From an uncultured Dysosmobacter sp. (GTDB taxonomy: Bacteria; Bacillota; Clostridia; Oscillospirales; Oscillospiraceae), in NCBI GenBank assembly GCA_934590165.1, contig CAKTOO010000005.1:69180-133179 (forward strand): a stretch of 64,000 nt of DNA. Direction: 5' to 3'. Position numbers and translations under genes: made by a program. The notes beneath the pieces are model-generated. The model saw only the letters and a program-made list of their open reading frames with translations, ran no database searches and was not told the origin of the DNA. Shown here in pieces: positions 8,573 to 18,342 of the stretch (its first letter is position 1; each line of letters starts with the position of its first letter).

Positions 8573-8657
8573 ATCTATTGTTCCTTTCAGAAAATTATGT
8601 GTGAGTTGTAGCAAATCGCTGCAACTCACGGTGGTTATCCTAAAATCTCCAAGTGTT

Positions 8658-8795
8658 TTACGGCTCCGGCTTTTCAACAACGAAAAGCGGAAATACGTCA
8701 TAGTTTCCATCCTTATCAGAACTCAAATTGAGCTCCGATAGAACCTGCTCCTGAACCTCAGGTTTAAGATCACAAATATATATTTCAACGCTCAT
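8658..8795 (-). CDS. Small acidic hypothetical protein (45 aa)
   Basis: ATG 8795 follows a near-perfect AAGGAGG site. The product begins MSVEIYICDLKPEVQEQVL and ends VVEKPEP. Many integrative elements and phages of Firmicutes carry such short acidic proteins beside the primase; function unknown. Confidence 0.65.
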   Translation of the reverse strand: MSVEIYICDLKPEVQEQVLSELNLSSDKDGNYDVFPLFVVEKPEP

Positions 8796-8864
8796 GTGTC
8801 GTCCTCCATATAAGATTTTGCAAATTAATGGAGAGAGCTGCAGCAACACGCTGCAGCTCTCAAA

Positions 8865-9956
8865 TCATTTGTCTCGGAAAAGGTGCTTGTAAAGGTCATC
8901 CACGCCCTTTTGCTTTTGCGTCCAGGTAATCGGTGTCATTTCAAAACCGGCAGCTGCACCCATCTCAATATATCGGTCGCGCGCTTTCCGAACTTCCTCT
9001 TTGACCTGATAATCCGAATCAACCATGACGTTGATCCTCTTCACGCCAATGGAGTCTAGTTCTTCAAGGGCTCGTTCGTACTGAGAATAGCTCGGTATGC
9101 CTGTAAGGCCTACGAAGCCGCACTCATAAGGTGAACCCTGCGCAAAGCTGTAGGCAAGGTCGGATTTCATAACTCCCTCTGTAAGGCAAACCACTTCATC
9201 GCCTTCATGAACGCCGACATAATGCGGGCAGCACTTCGACTGTGTCCCGTAGTACTGGTCAACACTCGTCAGGTTATAGAATTTCTGGTTGTAGACCTTA
9301 TCGAGCCGAACCTGAATGGCTTCAATTTGACCGAGCAGGTTTCGGTCTGGTAGCATGATTCCCGTGCCTCGGATATCTAATACCCATTGGCCAGAGTCCT
9401 TCTGGCAGTAAAATCCAGGAACCCCATCAAGAATGCAGCCACGCTCTAACAGCTCCGTGACAATCCGTTTCAAACGTGTTGTGGGCGTCGTTCGATAGCA
9501 TAGCCGCTCCATTTCCTCCGGCTTTAGCCCGCGCTCTTTCAAAGCAGATTGATGTGTCGGGCATAGAGTCAGTAAGGAAAGCAGATTGGAATAGGTATTA
9601 TCCCGTACCTCAGCTGAGGCAATCGGAAGTTCTACTGTCTCTATGGGGCGAGGCTTCCGCTTATATTTGTGTACTGGTTCGCTCCCATTTGGCCCGAAAA
9701 TCTTACAGAGTTCTTCGTAAGCCGTATGGAGGTTGACATCACAGTACTCCGCGTAAAGGTGGAGGATTCCTCCACCTTTACCACAGCGGTTACACCGAAA
9801 TACATTATCGCGGATCTTGACATTCATATGAGCCTTCCGATCTGCACAGAATGGACACCTGCAATGCAGTTGAGTCCCGGTATCTCGTAACACTTCGATA
9901 CCAAGAAGTTCAACCACTTGCTCAATATCACATGGCAGATCAGGTATTCTGCCCAT
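8865..9956 (-). CDS. DNA primase-like protein: CHC2 zinc finger plus Toprim
   Basis: The 363-residue protein starts with a CHC2-type zinc finger: C-R-C-P-F-C at about 32-37 and FRCNRCGKGG at about 53-62. A Toprim-like region follows near the C-terminus (VVCLTEGVMKSDLAYSF, then INVMVDSDYQVKEEVRKA), where the Glu and the DSD give the metal site. This is the layout of element- and phage-encoded primases that make RNA primers for replication. It lies in a block with a RecD2-type helicase and a YqaJ nuclease, consistent with self-replication or recombination of the element. The start ATG 9956 lies 30 bases after the preceding gene's neighbour block and has a GGGAGGTGG site. Confidence 0.8.
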   Translation of the reverse strand: MGRIPDLPCDIEQVVELLGIEVLRDTGTQLHCRCPFCADRKAHMNVKIRDNVFRCNRCGKGGGILHLYAEYCDVNLHTAYEELCKIFGPNGSEPVHKYKRKPRPIETVELPIASAEVRDNTYSNLLSLLTLCPTHQSALKERGLKPEEMERLCYRTTPTTRLKRIVTELLERGCILDGVPGFYCQKDSGQWVLDIRGTGIMLPDRNLLGQIEAIQVRLDKVYNQKFYNLTSVDQYYGTQSKCCPHYVGVHEGDEVVCLTEGVMKSDLAYSFAQGSPYECGFVGLTGIPSYSQYERALEELDSIGVKRINVMVDSDYQVKEEVRKARDRYIEMGAAAGFEMTPITWTQKQKGVDDLYKHLFRDK

Positions 9957-9986
9957 CTAAACCACCTCCCTTAGCTAGGGGAAGAA

Positions 9987-10811
9987 TCAGCTGGCCATCT
10001 GGCCTACCGTTTCCAGTAGCTTTGTAGCCCCTGCTTTTAGTGCGAGATTATGGCCGGAATAGTTCTTCACATACCATGCGAGGTCGCCCGGACTCTTCAT
10101 AGCGATTTCACCGAGAGACCATCCACTAAAGCGGCCAAAATCAACCTTGACGGCTTTCGCCTGTTCAATGGTCATGACACGCAAGTACTCATCCAGCGTT
10201 TTTGGGGGCTCCGGAGCAGGAGCATGAGACTGCTGCGCAGGAGGCTGAATCTGCTGCTGAGCAGGCTGGGTAGATTTAGGCGCCGTCGCCGTCTGAGAGA
10301 AGGCTGGAGAACCCGCCGTCGGTTGAGCTGTAAAGCTCGCCACGACACTACCAGGGTGTCCCGCATCTTCGTCGGGCGGCATCTTGATTGGTGCATCCGC
10401 GATGATACCGGCCAGCGCATCACCATTCATACAGAACTGCGTACCATAACCCGCATCAGCCAATGCACGGCCCTTTGCGACTGTTTCGGCGATTTCCAAG
10501 AAACGATCGCCATAGCGATCTTCCGTTGAGAATCGCTGAGAATACGCCTTCCCAATAAACTGGTCAGCGGGGTCAGCCTTATCGGCATAGATCCTGCAGC
10601 ATACGATCGCATTCTTCTCATCAACCCGGATAAGTTCCGGGTCGATCTTTCCATTCGGATGGTGCAGGCGGAACCAAAGAAGGCGATATTTGACATCAAG
10701 GTAGAGATCATTTTCGCCTTCCTCACCCACGGTAGTACGCACGAAATCAGCGGGGTTAAAGCCATCGACAGCGTTGATGGCAGGGATCACATTAGAGTTC
10801 GATTCACTCAT
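9987..10811 (-). CDS. Hypothetical protein with exodeoxyribonuclease X C-terminal-like domain
   Basis: The first 150 residues (MSESNSNVIPAINAVDGF...) form a conserved domain found beside recombination genes in integrative elements. A Gln/Pro/Ala-rich linker (about 165-205) follows. The last 65 residues (VDFGRFSGWSLGEIAMKSPG, WYVKNYSGH) match the small exoX C-terminal-like motif, probably nucleic-acid binding. It sits between primase and helicase genes and could act as a single-strand annealing or binding protein; this is inference. Start ATG 10811 follows AAAGGACAATTACC. Confidence 0.55.
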   Translation of the reverse strand: MSESNSNVIPAINAVDGFNPADFVRTTVGEEGENDLYLDVKYRLLWFRLHHPNGKIDPELIRVDEKNAIVCCRIYADKADPADQFIGKAYSQRFSTEDRYGDRFLEIAETVAKGRALADAGYGTQFCMNGDALAGIIADAPIKMPPDEDAGHPGSVVASFTAQPTAGSPAFSQTATAPKSTQPAQQQIQPPAQQSHAPAPEPPKTLDEYLRVMTIEQAKAVKVDFGRFSGWSLGEIAMKSPGDLAWYVKNYSGHNLALKAGATKLLETVGQMAS

Positions 10812-10877
10812 GGTAATTGTCCTTTCACAATAAATGTAGAAACGAGGCAGCTTTTGACCACCCCGTTTCTCAAATAA

Positions 10878-13088
10878 TCACGCTACTCGCCGACTCAGCT
10901 CGCGGTTATAATAAGCCACGATTCGATCCGCGAGTACCGTATTCCTTTGACCCACATCACATTTATGGATCGCAACAAAGACTGCCTGCTTTTGCCCAAT
11001 CAGGATGACCTTCGCCTTGGCTCTGGTCACAGCAGTATAGAGCAAATTCCGCCGCAGCATGATATAGTGCTCTTTCAAAAGAGGAACAATGATGACAGGA
11101 TACTCCTGCCCTTGGCTCTTATGAATGGTCGTACAGTAGGAGAACTCCAAATCCTCCAGCATTTCCTGCGTGTACTGTAGTGTCCTTCCATCCAAAAGCC
11201 TCACGCATGTGATCGTCTCATCATCCTCTTTCTTCATGTCGGTTATGACGCCGACATCGCCATTTGACACATTGATTCGATTTGCCGTCTGCATAATGCG
11301 GTCACCAACTCGAAATACTCGACTGCCACACTTAACCTCTTTCTTCAGGTTGTTTGGCGGGTTGACAAGGTCCCGAATGGTCTCATTCAACGCATTTGCC
11401 GCAACCGCACCTCGCTTGCGGAGAGGTGAGAGAATCTGCACGTCCTCAATACCATGCAAAGAGACTTCCTGCAGATAGTTCTTGATGACCAACTGCGCAG
11501 CCTCTTCCGAGTTCTGAACTTCCAAAAACTGAAAGTCATCCCCGAACTGAAGATGTGTGTCGTTGTGGTTGATGGCATAGGCGTTTGTGATGATACGGCT
11601 ATTAGATGCCTGGCGGAAAACAGTCTCTAAGACTGCCGTAGGAACCTTTTCACTTCGAATCATCTCTCGCAGCACATTACCCGCGCCAACAGATGGGAGC
11701 TGGTCAGCATCACCGACAATAATCAGCTGAGCGCCCGACTTGATACGATCAAGGAGGATATACGCAAGGCGCATGTCCACCATTGAAAACTCATCAACGA
11801 CTACCAAGTCTGCTGATAGTAACTCTTTGTCGTTCAGCGGGCTGTCTTCATCCGTCACAAGGCCAAGCGCCGAGTGAAGTGTAGAGGCGTACATTCCCGT
11901 CTGTTCTGCCATGCGCCGACTGGCACGGCCAGTAGGTGCAGCCAGTAGGACTTCATTCGCGGGGAACGCAGCTTTATAGATATCCAGTATGAATCGTAGT
12001 GTTGTGGTCTTTCCGCTGCCGGGGCCTCCGGTCATGATGGAGATCGGATGCGAGAGGCACAGCTTCACAGCATTACGTTGCGAAGGAGCCAATCTTTGAT
12101 GCAAGGTCCTCTCCGCATTGTCGATTTTGCTGTCCAGATCGTCGATCTTTGTAAAGCCCTCTTGGAGTATCATGGACACAATGCGCTTAGCTGACTTAAC
12201 TTCGCACATGCGCTCGTAACTCAGGTATACACGGCTTCCCTCAACATAGATACGGGATTCCACACGTTCATTTGAGATCGCTTGGCGGATTTCCTCTTCG
12301 GAAACCACTTCATCATCGCAGCCCATATTGAGAAGCTCATAGCACTGGCCAACCGTCTCATCAACGGATAGAAAAAGATGCCCAGATACGCGTGCCTCAT
12401 CCAGCACATAGTTGATCGCACCGGAGTATCGCAAAGGGTGCTTTAAGCTGACTTTTGTTTTACGAGCAATGGAATCGACTGTCATGAAGCCAAAGCCTTT
12501 GATTTTACAGAGCTGGAAGGGATCCGTCTTCACGATTCTCAGGCTGCTATCTCCGAACTCTTCCCGGATCATCGCAACCTTTTTCATCGAAACACCAAAG
12601 GGCGCCAAGTAGATCATGAGATCGCTCAAGGCTTTCGTTTCCCCGTAGGATTTGATGATGGCCTTGAGTTTTTTCTGGGCAATCCCCTTGACGCTAAGCA
12701 GCTTATCCGGCTGTTTCTCCAGAACATCCATCGTCTTATCGCCAAAGCGAGCGACAATGGCCTTTGCGGTCTCAGGGCCAATTCCCTTGATGATACCGCT
12801 GCTCAAGTAAGCAAGGATGCCGGCTTGATCTCTCGGCACGACTTCCTTACACATTGAAACCGACAGCTGTAGACCGTGTTTGGAATTCTCCCATGTGCCA
12901 TCCAGTTCCACTTCCACGGCATCTGTAGCAATCAGATGATAGCCGATTGCCGTGAAATGAATCTTGTCGTCATGGTAGTAAGATCGATTACGGGCTTCCT
13001 TTGGAACAGACTCATCAGAAGTACTGTAGGCAAAAATGCAGAAGCCCTTATCTGACTTAAAGATAGTTTTTTCGTATCGACATAGCAT
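10878..13088 (-). CDS. RecD2/TraA-type ATP-dependent DNA helicase
   Basis: The 736-residue superfamily 1B helicase has two N-terminal helix-hairpin-helix repeats (GIIKGIGPETAKAI and LLSVKGIAQKKLKAI), Walker A MTGGPGSGKTTTL (about residue 355), Walker B VVVDEFSMVD, and the late motifs QLIIVGDADQLPSVG, FRVGDRIMQTAN and YCTTIHKSQGQEYP. The domain order matches RecD2. It unwinds DNA 5' to 3' and here probably serves element replication or recombination with the YqaJ nuclease encoded 11 bases upstream. It starts at ATG 13088. Confidence 0.9.
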   Translation of the reverse strand: MLCRYEKTIFKSDKGFCIFAYSTSDESVPKEARNRSYYHDDKIHFTAIGYHLIATDAVEVELDGTWENSKHGLQLSVSMCKEVVPRDQAGILAYLSSGIIKGIGPETAKAIVARFGDKTMDVLEKQPDKLLSVKGIAQKKLKAIIKSYGETKALSDLMIYLAPFGVSMKKVAMIREEFGDSSLRIVKTDPFQLCKIKGFGFMTVDSIARKTKVSLKHPLRYSGAINYVLDEARVSGHLFLSVDETVGQCYELLNMGCDDEVVSEEEIRQAISNERVESRIYVEGSRVYLSYERMCEVKSAKRIVSMILQEGFTKIDDLDSKIDNAERTLHQRLAPSQRNAVKLCLSHPISIMTGGPGSGKTTTLRFILDIYKAAFPANEVLLAAPTGRASRRMAEQTGMYASTLHSALGLVTDEDSPLNDKELLSADLVVVDEFSMVDMRLAYILLDRIKSGAQLIIVGDADQLPSVGAGNVLREMIRSEKVPTAVLETVFRQASNSRIITNAYAINHNDTHLQFGDDFQFLEVQNSEEAAQLVIKNYLQEVSLHGIEDVQILSPLRKRGAVAANALNETIRDLVNPPNNLKKEVKCGSRVFRVGDRIMQTANRINVSNGDVGVITDMKKEDDETITCVRLLDGRTLQYTQEMLEDLEFSYCTTIHKSQGQEYPVIIVPLLKEHYIMLRRNLLYTAVTRAKAKVILIGQKQAVFVAIHKCDVGQRNTVLADRIVAYYNRELSRRVA

Positions 13089-13099
13089 TTGATCACTCC

Positions 13100-14137
13100 T
13101 TATGCGATGGCCGATTTGACCACCTTAAAGATTCTTGATTCCGTCTGATCCACAAACTCATCATAGATATCAGGATACTGAGCTCGTAGAGCGGATAAAC
13201 GGTCCTTCGATATTCCTTCCCGATACAGAGGATTGTAGGAAACTTTGAAACACTCGCCGCCCTGTTCACAGGTTCCTTTGCATGCGGTACCCATCTCTTC
13301 GACGATGGGAGCGTAGAGGGATTTAATGCGAGTCTCAAGTGCTTTTACCTGAGCATCTAAGGCTCTCTTTTCCTCTTTGAGTGTCAGGATCTCCTTGAGG
13401 TTCACCACAAACTTGCGGTCAAGATCCACGGTCGGTTCAGACTTGTCAGCGGGGCCAAAATAGCGACGCAGGGACTCCAGAACTGCATCAGGCTTTTCGA
13501 CCAGAGGCGGTTCCACACGGGCCATAACGTGATCGTTCCAGAATGCCGACAACTCCATGATTGTGTTTTCTTCTTCCTCAAGGTCACGTTCAATTTTTTG
13601 CCATACAAAGTCATTCTCATTATTTGAGAACAGACAGGCAATGAATGCAACATCAATGTTCATCACCGACATGTAGTGGCGAACCTGCAGTTCATAGTGG
13701 CGAGGGACTGCGCCGTTTGCCCACTTGAATTGCATATCATAATGCGCCGTTTTGCACTCAAGGATGGCCTTGCGTCCATCCGGCAGGGTTACAAAGCGAT
13801 CCACATCGGCGATCAGGAATGGGAAAAAGGGGTGTTGGTACATCCAGTGGTCTTCATACACAGATAGTCCTGTCTTCTTCGCGAAGATTTGAGCTACCAC
13901 ATCTTCGAGCAAATGCCCAATCTGGAATGTGATGCTTTTGTCCGGTCCATCATCTGACATGACGACCCCAATTTTGTCATAATAAAGGTCTCGTGCCGTG
14001 CGATATGGAGAGGAATTAAGGGCGACAGCTACATCGCTGCCGCCAATTCCTTTTCGCCTCCAACTGAGCCATTGGTCCTCCGTCAGAGTTGTGATGTCCA
14101 CCAATCTGTTTGGCGTGTAGTTCAGGTTCAGCCCCAT
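13100..14137 (-). CDS. YqaJ-family viral recombinase (lambda-exonuclease-like)
   Basis: The 345-residue protein begins with the YqaJ signature RRKGIGGSDVAVALNSSPY (about 28-46). The PD-(D/E)XK core is visible as GHLLEDVV, ADVDRFV and AILECKTA, giving the Glu, Asp and Glu-x-Lys catalytic set. Such alkaline exonucleases resect double-strand ends for single-strand annealing. A coiled-coil (EEKRALDAQVKALETRIKSL) precedes the C-terminus. It is translated just before the RecD2-type helicase, and the ATG at 14137 overlaps no gene. It forms a recombination unit with its neighbours. Confidence 0.88.
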   Translation of the reverse strand: MGLNLNYTPNRLVDITTLTEDQWLSWRRKGIGGSDVAVALNSSPYRTARDLYYDKIGVVMSDDGPDKSITFQIGHLLEDVVAQIFAKKTGLSVYEDHWMYQHPFFPFLIADVDRFVTLPDGRKAILECKTAHYDMQFKWANGAVPRHYELQVRHYMSVMNIDVAFIACLFSNNENDFVWQKIERDLEEEENTIMELSAFWNDHVMARVEPPLVEKPDAVLESLRRYFGPADKSEPTVDLDRKFVVNLKEILTLKEEKRALDAQVKALETRIKSLYAPIVEEMGTACKGTCEQGGECFKVSYNPLYREGISKDRLSALRAQYPDIYDEFVDQTESRIFKVVKSAIA

Positions 14138-14140
14138 AGC

Positions 14141-14683
14141 CTACACCTCTTCGCAGCGGTCAAACCCATGATTGCCGCATTCCGGGCATTCCTGATCATC
14201 AGGATCCTCGAATGAGGCAAAGCTCGTTGTCTCTCCACAATGCCGGCACTTATAAGCAAGTAGATCTTTTTCAGTGTGCTCAACCGCCCCCGTGTCATCA
14301 CAGGTAATGTGTTCCTCAAAACATATTCCCGGCTCTGAGGTCTGGATCGTGACGGATACCCCGTCTTCTGCACAGGCCTCTGAGAGAGTCAGGCACTCAC
14401 TAGGAGAATTCTGAGGATATCCACCGATCAAGCAACTGTATGCTGACCATGCGAACGACGCGACAAACGAGTAACTTGCTTTGGCATCGACGGCAGGCTC
14501 GGAGAATTCTTTCATAGCCTCATCAATGAATGTCTGTCTTTTCGACTGGATGAAGCTCCGTGCAAAGTAACGCTTGCCTGGAATGGTTGAGGGATCGTCC
14601 TCGCTGACAAACCGTTCAATGAACGACTTAATGCCATCCCGTGTACCGGTGACACTTACATACCCAAACGCCCAATTAGGCAT
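14141..14683 (-). CDS. Api92/YubB-like protein with C-terminal zinc ribbon
   Basis: MPNWAFGYVSVTGTRDGIKSF is the typical opening of the YubB ferredoxin-like domain found in phage and plasmid proteins. Unusually the C-terminus carries a zinc ribbon, CRHCGET...CPECGNHGF (about 144-173). The function is not known. It ends four bases before the YqaJ gene and is probably co-translated with it. Confidence 0.6.
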   Translation of the reverse strand: MPNWAFGYVSVTGTRDGIKSFIERFVSEDDPSTIPGKRYFARSFIQSKRQTFIDEAMKEFSEPAVDAKASYSFVASFAWSAYSCLIGGYPQNSPSECLTLSEACAEDGVSVTIQTSEPGICFEEHITCDDTGAVEHTEKDLLAYKCRHCGETTSFASFEDPDDQECPECGNHGFDRCEEV

Positions 14684-14695
14684 AATCTATCCTCC

Positions 14696-14956
14696 TTATT
14701 CTTCAAAATCAGTATTGTAGTGCTCGACAATCTCAGTCGGCTCGTCAGATGCACAGTTGCCGTAGACAACAGTCTGAAGTGCTTCCTTGTCTGGATCGTA
14801 TTCTACGCAAGCCAGGATCGCTGTAGCGCCATCCTTGCGTACATAGTCGATGAAAACGCCTGGATAGTCTGCTGCACAGTCAGTCTTATCGTGCTTAGCG
14901 TAAATCGCGAGTTGTCCTACTGGCGTATCAACAATAAAATGCCGAGTCTTTTCCAT
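14696..14956 (-). CDS. Hypothetical protein (86 aa)
   Basis: The ATG at 14956 (MEKTRHFIVDTPVGQLAIYA) is preferred because AAGGAGCG lies ten bases upstream; a TTG at 14962 is possible. The protein is acidic at its end (NTDFEE). It overlaps the end of the next upstream gene by 29 bases, a sign of translational coupling. No recognised domain. Confidence 0.55.
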   Translation of the reverse strand: MEKTRHFIVDTPVGQLAIYAKHDKTDCAADYPGVFIDYVRKDGATAILACVEYDPDKEALQTVVYGNCASDEPTEIVEHYNTDFEE

Positions 14957-15500
14957 ATTCAATCCGCTCCTTATTTTCGGTGATATCTTTCATGACTGAA
15001 TCCATAGCGGAGAGTACTACCTCAACTCCCTCGAAGATGTGGTCACTATCTAATGCCCACATCATGTCATGGAATTCGCCGTCTGGCGTGTAGACAAAGC
15101 ACTCCCACCAGTTGTTGTGTTCCATATCGAGTCGATACCGTTTATGCGTATCGCCAATGGCAGCATATAAGGCATGGTCCGTCTTCAGATATGGCAAAAC
15201 ATCAACGCCAAAGCGTCCAGAGTTACTCTTATCTTTGACATAGAGTAATTCTGTACCATCACTCTTATCGTAAAGTGTGGCGTAGATATCTCCGCAGGCG
15301 TGGATGGCAAAAACACACCCGCGCACCTTGATAGATACCACCAGGCCGCCGTACCAGAGGGAAGAATACTGCTTACGGCAAATCGGCTGATGGAACTCAA
15401 CTTTGATAGGTTGATGTATCCTTCCAATCTGCTTTCTGATGTGCCAGCAAAGGAGTAGACGCTGTAAGGCGCTGATGCCTTCGAAGGTTATATTCTTCAT
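14928..15500 (-). CDS. Hypothetical protein (190 aa)
   Basis: No domain is recognised. A rather basic, His-rich N-terminus (LLLCWHIRKQIGRIHQ) is followed by a beta-rich middle and WWECFVYTPDGEFHDMMW. It is part of the leftward replication operon and overlaps the start of the 14956 gene. ATG 15500 has only a weak upstream site (GGTGATCCCCC). Confidence 0.5.
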   Translation of the reverse strand: MKNITFEGISALQRLLLCWHIRKQIGRIHQPIKVEFHQPICRKQYSSLWYGGLVVSIKVRGCVFAIHACGDIYATLYDKSDGTELLYVKDKSNSGRFGVDVLPYLKTDHALYAAIGDTHKRYRLDMEHNNWWECFVYTPDGEFHDMMWALDSDHIFEGVEVVLSAMDSVMKDITENKERIEYGKDSAFYC

Positions 15501-15516
15501 GGGGGATCACCGCCTC

Positions 15517-16668
15517 TTACCACGTAAAGTCACCGGGATGATCATACTCATGCCAGTTCACATTCAAGGCACGGGATACGATCTCCTCCAGCTGAGCGAT
15601 CCTCAGCCCAGAGGCACCGTCACACTGCGCAGAGAAGATCACATCGCTCATCTGCATGAAGAGTTCATAGGCCGTGCAAGGACTGTCTCCATGAATTGCT
15701 ACGAAATAGTCCATAGCTTCATAGGAGGCTTTCTTTGGGGCCTTGATTCTTTTCAGGACACGCATGAGTGTTGTGACGGGATAGCGGATCTCGATGTTCA
15801 TAAGCTGCACTTGCTTGTCCAGTGCCTTTTCAAACTGCGCATAGACCAATCTGAGCTGTTCCTCAAAATACTGCATATCCACGCCATTCTTGTGTTCGGT
15901 GCGAATGGAGTACCCCAATGGAACAATACGGCTCTCGGCACCAACCAGAAAGATCGGATAGAGATTTGCGCCGCTCATGCCCACATCGGAGGTGGAAAAG
16001 CGCAGCGCAGGAACCATTTTCTCAGTTTGCAAGCCTTTGGCAGCAATCTCCCTATGATATGTATCGAGAAGCTTGTCTGCCTGCCCATCCAGACGCCAGA
16101 TTGCTGTCGCAATGGAGTGATCGAAGTGGGCTGTCATAAAAGTGTTTCCGGGATACTCACGGTTGAGAAAGTCGCTCGTTGCCTTAAATAGAGGTAGCAT
16201 CTCCATAACGGTGTAGTCTTTCGGATCGCCACCATGTACTGCCGATACCTTCTCATCTGCGATTTTGATCAGGCTGTCACCGGAGGCGACGCCCATGCAG
16301 TAGTTGAGGATCTCAGCGAATACCGTCTTGGAAACTTTGTTGAGTGCATGCCCAGAGATGCGGGCTCGCTCGAGAACTGTTTTGATCGCGCAGGAACGAA
16401 CCGGATAGTCCTTACCATCCACCTTCAGCAGGAGGCTGGTATTCTCCATTGTGTCTTCGAGAATCTCAGCGGCACCATTGTGGTCATAGATCTGCATGTA
16501 CAGATTCCCAAGCGTGGAGCCTCGTTCCACCGGTTCGAACTGTAGTTCTCTGGATGGAGCGGTCATCCATTTGCTGCGGGCTTTCCGGTCACTCAGGAAT
16601 TGAAAAAAATCCCCAGGCTCCGTAAAGCTACGACTGAAGTTGTCCGTGAATACTTTGCTTTCTGTCAT
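15517..16668 (-). CDS. Conserved element protein of unknown function (383 aa)
   Basis: The 383-residue soluble protein begins MTESKVFTDNFSRSFTEPG behind AAAGGTGG. I do not recognise a family with confidence. It has no membrane segment or signal peptide. It is the first large gene of the leftward replication/recombination operon, where phage- and plasmid-borne elements often carry an abundant protein of this size. Confidence 0.55.
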   Translation of the reverse strand: MTESKVFTDNFSRSFTEPGDFFQFLSDRKARSKWMTAPSRELQFEPVERGSTLGNLYMQIYDHNGAAEILEDTMENTSLLLKVDGKDYPVRSCAIKTVLERARISGHALNKVSKTVFAEILNYCMGVASGDSLIKIADEKVSAVHGGDPKDYTVMEMLPLFKATSDFLNREYPGNTFMTAHFDHSIATAIWRLDGQADKLLDTYHREIAAKGLQTEKMVPALRFSTSDVGMSGANLYPIFLVGAESRIVPLGYSIRTEHKNGVDMQYFEEQLRLVYAQFEKALDKQVQLMNIEIRYPVTTLMRVLKRIKAPKKASYEAMDYFVAIHGDSPCTAYELFMQMSDVIFSAQCDGASGLRIAQLEEIVSRALNVNWHEYDHPGDFTW

Positions 16669-16964
16669 TTGCTTGTTCCACCTTTCAAATAATTATTTCT
16701 CAAACCCGCTAAAGCGGCATTTGGACAAAAAAAGAGCACCTTGATCTGAAATTCAAATCAAAGCGCAAAATGAGAGGCGAAACATATTGTTCGCCCAGAA
16801 GTGCCAATATGAATTGGCTCACAGCTTATGAAGCTCCGCATCGGAGATGAAATCTAATAAGTACGGAGACAGGATACCATTAGATCCATCCATTCGCCAG
16901 AATACCCATTTCTGCTTTCTGGACAAAAAGGCGCTAATCCATTTGGATTAGCGCCTAAATCACA
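16669..16964. other. Intergenic region with terminator at 16929-16956
   Basis: A perfect 12-bp hairpin, AGGCGCTAATCC / GGATTAGCGCCT with loop ATTT, is followed on the minus strand by TTTTTGTCC. It therefore terminates the leftward transcript of the ImmA/XRE unit. The remaining bases hold the promoter region of the downstream operon; I see no gene. Confidence 0.75.
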
Positions 16965-17456
16965 TTATTTGAACTTAAATAGTTTCAAGCCAACCACTAT
17001 TGGGGAAGCAAGCTCGGCCTCCATATGGCGAGTACATTCCTCCATCTCTGAAGCTACCTCACTAATTACCATATGCGTATGATCCGCATTCCATCCGCAT
17101 AGGAGAAAGCTACCCCGCTCCGTCAACTCGACTGTACGCCATATGGGGCAACTGCCATCGAACTTGATAGAGCAGCCGATCATCTTACAGTGCAATGGCA
17201 TTGTAGGCTCCGGAACCCTCATAACCACGCAAGCTCGGTCAGCAGAATGGAAATCCGTTACAGTAAAGTCGGCAGAAGAATATTCAACGAAATCTTTTGT
17301 GCCTTTCGCATCCGGCTCGATATAGTTATACGCTGTTGCCAAAAGCTCGCCTCTCTTTTCTATCGCATATTGGATGAAGCGTTTCGGCTGAGCGTAAAAG
17401 GTGTATGGCAAATGCTCATGTTCGTTATAGTACCTCTGCAATGCAGCGCTATACAT
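16965..17456 (-). CDS. Hypothetical protein (163 aa)
   Basis: ATG 17456 (MYSAALQRYYNEHEHLPY) has GAGGAGGGAG eight bases upstream and is preferred to the longer frame that overlaps the next gene. No domain is recognised. It is the last gene of the repressor/ImmA transcript and ends just before the terminator. Confidence 0.55.
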   Translation of the reverse strand: MYSAALQRYYNEHEHLPYTFYAQPKRFIQYAIEKRGELLATAYNYIEPDAKGTKDFVEYSSADFTVTDFHSADRACVVMRVPEPTMPLHCKMIGCSIKFDGSCPIWRTVELTERGSFLLCGWNADHTHMVISEVASEMEECTRHMEAELASPIVVGLKLFKFK

Positions 17457-17494
17457 TTTCTCCCTCCTCACAAGTTTTTCCGATATCATGGGCT

Positions 17495-17791
17495 CTAAAA
17501 TAGATCCTTCAACGGCACCTTTCGTTCCACAAACCAACGGCCGATCGTATTGCCCGTTAGATTAGTGGATCGTTCAAAATAGAGATATGTTCTTGCACCA
17601 TTGACCTGGATGGTGTAACGATCGCCTTGCCCGCCGGCTTTTGCAGCATAGGCAGGACGAATATCAATCACGCGGTCTATTTCATATTTCTGGCCATCTT
17701 CCCAGATGATTTCCCTGGGCAGCATTGTCCCATCCGAACGATGCTCTACAAAAACGGTCACATAGACCTTATAAGCCTCACCTGGCAGCAT
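17495..17791 (-). CDS. Hypothetical protein (98 aa)
   Basis: ATG 17791 (MLPGEAYKVYVTVFVEH) is two bases after the ImmA stop, so translation is probably coupled. The beta-rich sequence ends FERSTNLTGNTIGRWFVER. Proteins of this kind occur in integrative elements of clostridia; role unknown. Confidence 0.6.
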   Translation of the reverse strand: MLPGEAYKVYVTVFVEHRSDGTMLPREIIWEDGQKYEIDRVIDIRPAYAAKAGGQGDRYTIQVNGARTYLYFERSTNLTGNTIGRWFVERKVPLKDLF

Positions 17792-17793
17792 AC

Positions 17794-18342
17794 TTAACTC
17801 AACGGCTGCTCCAGATCTCGCTTGAGGAAATCCCCATGCGCGATATACGGAGCTATGATTCTTACACCTTGGCATTGTAGAATCCGGAGCTTGAAGTCCA
17901 GTAACTCAGGTGGCACATACAAACACTTCGCTGTCTGGTAAAAGTCCATTTGCATCTCTAGTGATTCTATGACTGCGTCATCGCTGAGCATGAACTCCGC
18001 AGCAAACACATTTGCCTCATACTCCATTCGGTTTGTATCCTCAAACATTGCAAACTCATGGAAAGTGTTAATGGCCGAATCGCTGTGGAGAACTGCATGC
18101 CCTAGCTCGTGCGCAATGATAATTCGTTGAATGCTGTCGGGCAAATCGCTGTTGATCACAATCAGTTTGCACCGAGAAGAAACTAGGAAAAAGCCCTTGC
18201 AGGAACGGGGGCTCTTTCCCATTGGGCGCTCCATCACCTGGATATCCAAGTACTTGCAGATCTCATACGGGTCATCCGTCTGATATTTCTTTTTCAATCG
18301 GCTTACTTCCTGCCTAATCGTCATCGTCAGCAATCCACTCAC
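17794..18342 (-). CDS. ImmA/IrrE-type metallopeptidase
   Basis: About residues 75-90 read RIIIAHELGHAVLHSD, the zinc-binding HELGH motif, with a downstream Glu in EYEANVFAAEFML as the third ligand. ImmA-type peptidases cleave the cognate XRE repressor when DNA damage or cell density signals induce an integrative element. The gene lies directly downstream of an XRE repressor on the same strand, the classic ImmR-ImmA order. Its start is GTG 18342 or ATG 18324. It probably controls the phased repeats upstream of the polymerase gene at 19075. Confidence 0.85.
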   Translation of the reverse strand: MSGLLTMTIRQEVSRLKKKYQTDDPYEICKYLDIQVMERPMGKSPRSCKGFFLVSSRCKLIVINSDLPDSIQRIIIAHELGHAVLHSDSAINTFHEFAMFEDTNRMEYEANVFAAEFMLSDDAVIESLEMQMDFYQTAKCLYVPPELLDFKLRILQCQGVRIIAPYIAHGDFLKRDLEQPLS